DNA of 64,000 bases, taken from Micromonospora sp. C95 (GTDB taxonomy: Bacteria; Actinomycetota; Actinomycetes; Mycobacteriales; Micromonosporaceae). A program made the position numbers and the translations under genes. Below the pieces are notes generated by a model that was not told the origin of the DNA, ran no database searches, and saw nothing but the letters and a program-made list of their open reading frames with translations. Positions 61,698 through 64,000 of the stretch are shown in pieces; position 1 is the first letter of the stretch; each line of letters opens with the position of its first letter. The stretch covers positions 1-64,000 of the forward strand of contig NZ_JAGPXT010000005.1 of the NCBI RefSeq assembly GCF_018070465.1. The letters are read 5' to 3'.

Positions 61698-62445
61698 CTG
61701 GCCCGCCGCGCCACCGGGCGCGCTCGCCGCCAACAGCGCCGCGGCCCGCTACAGCGGCCCCGCACCGACCCCGCCGTCGATCGGCCGGGCCACCGCGCCA
61801 CCGCCACCGCCCCACGCCGCCACGGCACCGCCACCGTACCGGCCGCCCGCCGCGACGCCCGCCGCGCCGGGTACCCACCGGGCGACACCGCCGATCCCGG
61901 TGAAGATCCTGGTGGCCGGTGGCTTCGGTGTCGGCAAGACCACCACCGTGGGATCGATCTCGGAGATCGCCCCGCTGACCACCGAGGCGGAGATGACCAC
62001 CGCCGGGATCGGGGTCGACGACCCTGGTCAGCGCTCCGGGAAGACCACCACCACGGTGGCGATGGACTTCGGTTGTGTCACCATCGATCGAAGCCTGAAG
62101 CTCTACCTGTTCGGCACACCGGGCCAGACCCGTTTCGGGTTCATGTGGGACGACCTGGCCCGGGGAGCACTCGGCGCACTGGTGGTGGTCGACAGCGCCC
62201 GGCTCGACGACTGCTACCCGGCGGTCGACTTCTTCGAACGGGCGGGACTGCCGTTCGTGGTCGGGGTGAACGCCTTCGACGGGCGGTTGGCGCACGACCT
62301 CGGCGCGATCCGGTGGGCTCTGGCGATCGGCGAACATGTACCGATGGTGCAGTTCGACGCGCGGGACCGGCTCTCGGTCCGGGACGCCCTGCTGGTCGTC
62401 CTGGATCGTGCGCTGGACCGGGCCACCCGGGAGAAACGGGCCTGA
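61675..62445 (+). CDS. cvnD: Small ATP/GTP-binding protein (CvnD type)
   Basis: A 256-residue Ras-like GTPase of the conservon family. A disordered Ala/Pro-rich N terminus (about 70 residues) precedes Walker A VAGGFGVGKTTTVGS near residue 80, switch region KTTTTVAMDFG near 120, the G3-like LFGTPGQTRF near 140 and NAFDGRLAHDL near 200 (N-x-x-D in the NKXD position). It is expected to bind GTP at the membrane and be regulated by the roadblock protein. ATG 61675 is used; TTG 61672 is adjacent. Last gene of the translationally coupled run. Confidence 0.93.
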   Translation: MDSVQSPDWPAAPPGALAANSAAARYSGPAPTPPSIGRATAPPPPPHAATAPPPYRPPAATPAAPGTHRATPPIPVKILVAGGFGVGKTTTVGSISEIAPLTTEAEMTTAGIGVDDPGQRSGKTTTTVAMDFGCVTIDRSLKLYLFGTPGQTRFGFMWDDLARGALGALVVVDSARLDDCYPAVDFFERAGLPFVVGVNAFDGRLAHDLGAIRWALAIGEHVPMVQFDARDRLSVRDALLVVLDRALDRATREKRA

Positions 62446-62487
62446 GCCGACCGGCTCGCGGGCCCCTCGTGGGAAGGGGTGAGGCGG

Positions 62488-63003
62488 ATGAGAGGCGGAC
62501 TGGACGAGACTCTGGCCCGGATGCGTCGGCGTGAGGAGGCGCTGCGCCGACGGGCTGCGGACCCGACCGTGCCGGCCGACGAACAGCCCGGTCCGGAGCC
62601 GGGCCACGGGTCCGGTTCCGGTTGGGGCCGGACCGACAGCCGCAACGCGGGACCCGGCTGGGCCGGTATCCACGAACCGGCCCACGAGGCACCGCCCCGG
62701 CACCCGGTGGAGGACGTGGCCGAGGCGCTGCGCGCGGCCGTCGCCGCGCATCCGGGGGCATCCGTCGCCGCTCGGGTCGAGCACGACGGGCAGGCGTACG
62801 ACCTCCGGGTGGCCTGGGTCGACCAGAAGGTCACGGTGAGCGGACAGCCCGCCGCACCGCCACCTTCCTGGCCGCTGTCGGTGAAGACCGTCCCCGGTTG
62901 GTCCACCGCTCAGGAGGGGCTGAGCGACGACCCGGCGGCCCGGCTGGCCGAGCTGATCCGCCGGGATCCGTCCCTGCTCACCGGGGAGGAGCCGGCGGGC
63001 TGA
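62488..63003 (+). CDS. Hypothetical protein downstream of conservon
   Basis: A 171-residue soluble protein. An Arg-rich N terminus (ARMRRREEALRRRAAD), a disordered Pro/Gly-rich spacer and a C-terminal domain (VEDVAEALRAAVAAHPGASVAARVEHDGQAYD, given here only to its start) are visible. No family is recognised. ATG 62488 is chosen; GTG 62479 is in-frame three codons earlier and spacing of the purine-rich sequence does not settle the choice. It begins 42 bp after the GTPase and may be cotranscribed. Confidence 0.6.
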   Translation: MRGGLDETLARMRRREEALRRRAADPTVPADEQPGPEPGHGSGSGWGRTDSRNAGPGWAGIHEPAHEAPPRHPVEDVAEALRAAVAAHPGASVAARVEHDGQAYDLRVAWVDQKVTVSGQPAAPPPSWPLSVKTVPGWSTAQEGLSDDPAARLAELIRRDPSLLTGEEPAG

Positions 63004-63038
63004 CCGGACGACGGGTGACCAGGCGCTAGGGTCGGGCG

Positions 63039-64000
63039 GTGGGCGAACCCGAGCTGACCCTGATCGCGAGCCTGCGGCCGGCCGCACTGGACGCCCGGCG
63101 GGGCATCGTCCGGCTGCACCCGGAGGCGCTCACCGCCCTCGCGCTGCGCCCCGGTGACCCGGTCCGGCTGGCCGGGCGACGGGTGACCGCCGGCCTGGTC
63201 GCGGCGGCCGACGGCACGGCCAGCGCGGGACTGCTGCACGCCGACGACCTGATGCTGGGCAACCTCGGCGTCCGCGACGGCGGGCAGGTGCGGCTGAGCC
63301 CGAGTCCGGTGACTCCGGCCCGCCGGGTGCTGCTCGCCGGGCCGGCCGAGATCGTCGCGGTGGTCTCCCCGGAGATGCTGCGGCTGGCCCTGCTCGGCAA
63401 GGTGGTGACCACCGGCGACGACGTCTCCCTGCTGCCTCAGGACGTGCTGCCGGACGCCTCGACCCGCACCCTGGTCGAGGTGGCCCGGCGTAGCCTCGCC
63501 ACCCGGGTCGGCTACGCGTGGACCAGCACCCTGCTGCGGGTACTGGCCGCCGAACCGGATCCGGGCGCGCTGGTCACCATGGACACCCTCGTCGGCTGGG
63601 AGCACGGCCCGACGACCCACGGTGGCGCCGGGGCCGGCTCGGTTGCTCCCAGTCCGACCGGAGCAGACGGGCCGGGCGACGGCGGCACAGGGGGCGCCGG
63701 GACGAACGGCGGCCGACCGACGGGCACCGGGACGGTGGCCGACGGCCGGGACGGGAGCACGACCGGTCTTGACGTGCCGTCGGTGGACGAGTTGCCCGGC
63801 CTGCGCGCCCAGGCCGAGGAACTGACCGAGCTGCTCGACCTCGGTTTCCACCATCGGGAGGTGCTCAGCCGGCTGGGCACCACCGTGGCGCTGGGGGTGC
63901 TGGTGAGCGGTCCGGCCGGCTCCGGCAAGGCGGCCCTGGTCCGGGCGGTGGCCGCCCAGGTCGGTGCCCGGATGCATCCGCTCTGGGCGCCGGAGGTCGC
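63039..64000 (+). CDS. Cdc48-like AAA ATPase (Cpa-type), 5' part
   Basis: The gene is open to the end of the window (over 320 codons), so it is partial. The first 90 residues look like the double-psi beta-barrel N domain of Cdc48/VCP (SLRPAALDARRGIVRLHPEAL; LRPGDPVRLAG). A second N-domain half and a Gly/Thr-rich linker (about 190-245) follow. The first AAA module begins PSVDELPGLRAQAEEL, with Walker A SGPAGSGKAALV, an unusual form of the normal GPPGTGKT. GTG 63039 follows TAGGGT (63027-63032) by six bases, a leaderless start. Cdc48-like proteins in actinobacteria unfold proteins for degradation. Confidence 0.85.
   Translation, partial: MGEPELTLIASLRPAALDARRGIVRLHPEALTALALRPGDPVRLAGRRVTAGLVAAADGTASAGLLHADDLMLGNLGVRDGGQVRLSPSPVTPARRVLLAGPAEIVAVVSPEMLRLALLGKVVTTGDDVSLLPQDVLPDASTRTLVEVARRSLATRVGYAWTSTLLRVLAAEPDPGALVTMDTLVGWEHGPTTHGGAGAGSVAPSPTGADGPGDGGTGGAGTNGGRPTGTGTVADGRDGSTTGLDVPSVDELPGLRAQAEELTELLDLGFHHREVLSRLGTTVALGVLVSGPAGSGKAALVRAVAAQVGARMHPLWAPEV

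Overview
This window is chromosomal DNA of a high-GC actinomycete. It most resembles the Micromonosporaceae (Micromonospora-like). The evidence is the GC-rich codon bias, a mycothiol synthase, a GlnR-type nitrogen regulator, a Cdc48-like AAA protein, a complete 'conservon' signalling operon, and many leaderless promoters of the form TANNNT-N6/8-(A/G)TG. I see no phage, transposon, CRISPR array, rRNA or tRNA.

Left third (1-21,800). Asparaginase and a BKACE-type enzyme are followed by YgfZ, a Fur-family regulator, aminodeoxychorismate lyase, nitrobindin, a DsrE protein, an SCP-2 protein and a glycogen-debranching enzyme. Next come a membrane-anchored protein, a winged-helix regulator and a 1458-residue secreted subtilase. 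Then follow DUF1416, thiosulfate sulfurtransferase, a 25-residue cysteine-containing leader peptide, an LmeA-like protein, a membrane protein, glnR, a polysaccharide deacetylase, mshD and a NUDIX hydrolase. YgfZ/pabC/nitrobindin/DUF1416/sulfurtransferase/LmeA/GlnR/MshD match the order and strands of M. tuberculosis Rv0811c-Rv0819, interrupted here by the debranching-enzyme and protease genes.

Middle (21,800-45,000). This part holds an oxidoreductase and a phosphate block (PiT, DUF47, PPK2) with a three-unit PHO box. Next are a DUF402 protein, a DinG helicase, an AI-2E family permease, a lone GroES-like protein, a 55-residue membrane protein, a PrsW protease, an FUSC-type permease, HD and DUF4031 proteins, an FAD-linked oxidase, a lipoprotein and GlpD. 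A subtilase fused to an N-terminal polytopic membrane domain follows. Then come two small proteins, groEL with two CIRCE operators overlapping its promoter, a membrane protein and a cold-shock protein.

Right third (45,000-64,000). It contains GNAT acetyltransferases (two of them tandem 339-residue paralogues), PaaN, and threonine synthase behind a SAM-I riboswitch. DoxX lies behind a CebR-like operator, followed by a DUF4232-like lipoprotein. An ABC-2 permease is translationally coupled to a single polypeptide that joins an extracytoplasmic alpha/beta hydrolase to an ABC ATPase. A conservon follows (sensor-like protein, histidine-kinase-like protein, roadblock, DUF742, small GTPase). The window ends in a Cdc48-like AAA gene that runs off the edge.

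The most unusual items are the hydrolase-ABC fusion, the membrane-domain subtilase, a 59-bp repeat that builds overlapping mini-ORFs leading into the nitrobindin start, and the compact regulatory RNA signals (cysteine leader peptide, SAM-I riboswitch). All family names rest on reading the proteins by eye; no database search was run.
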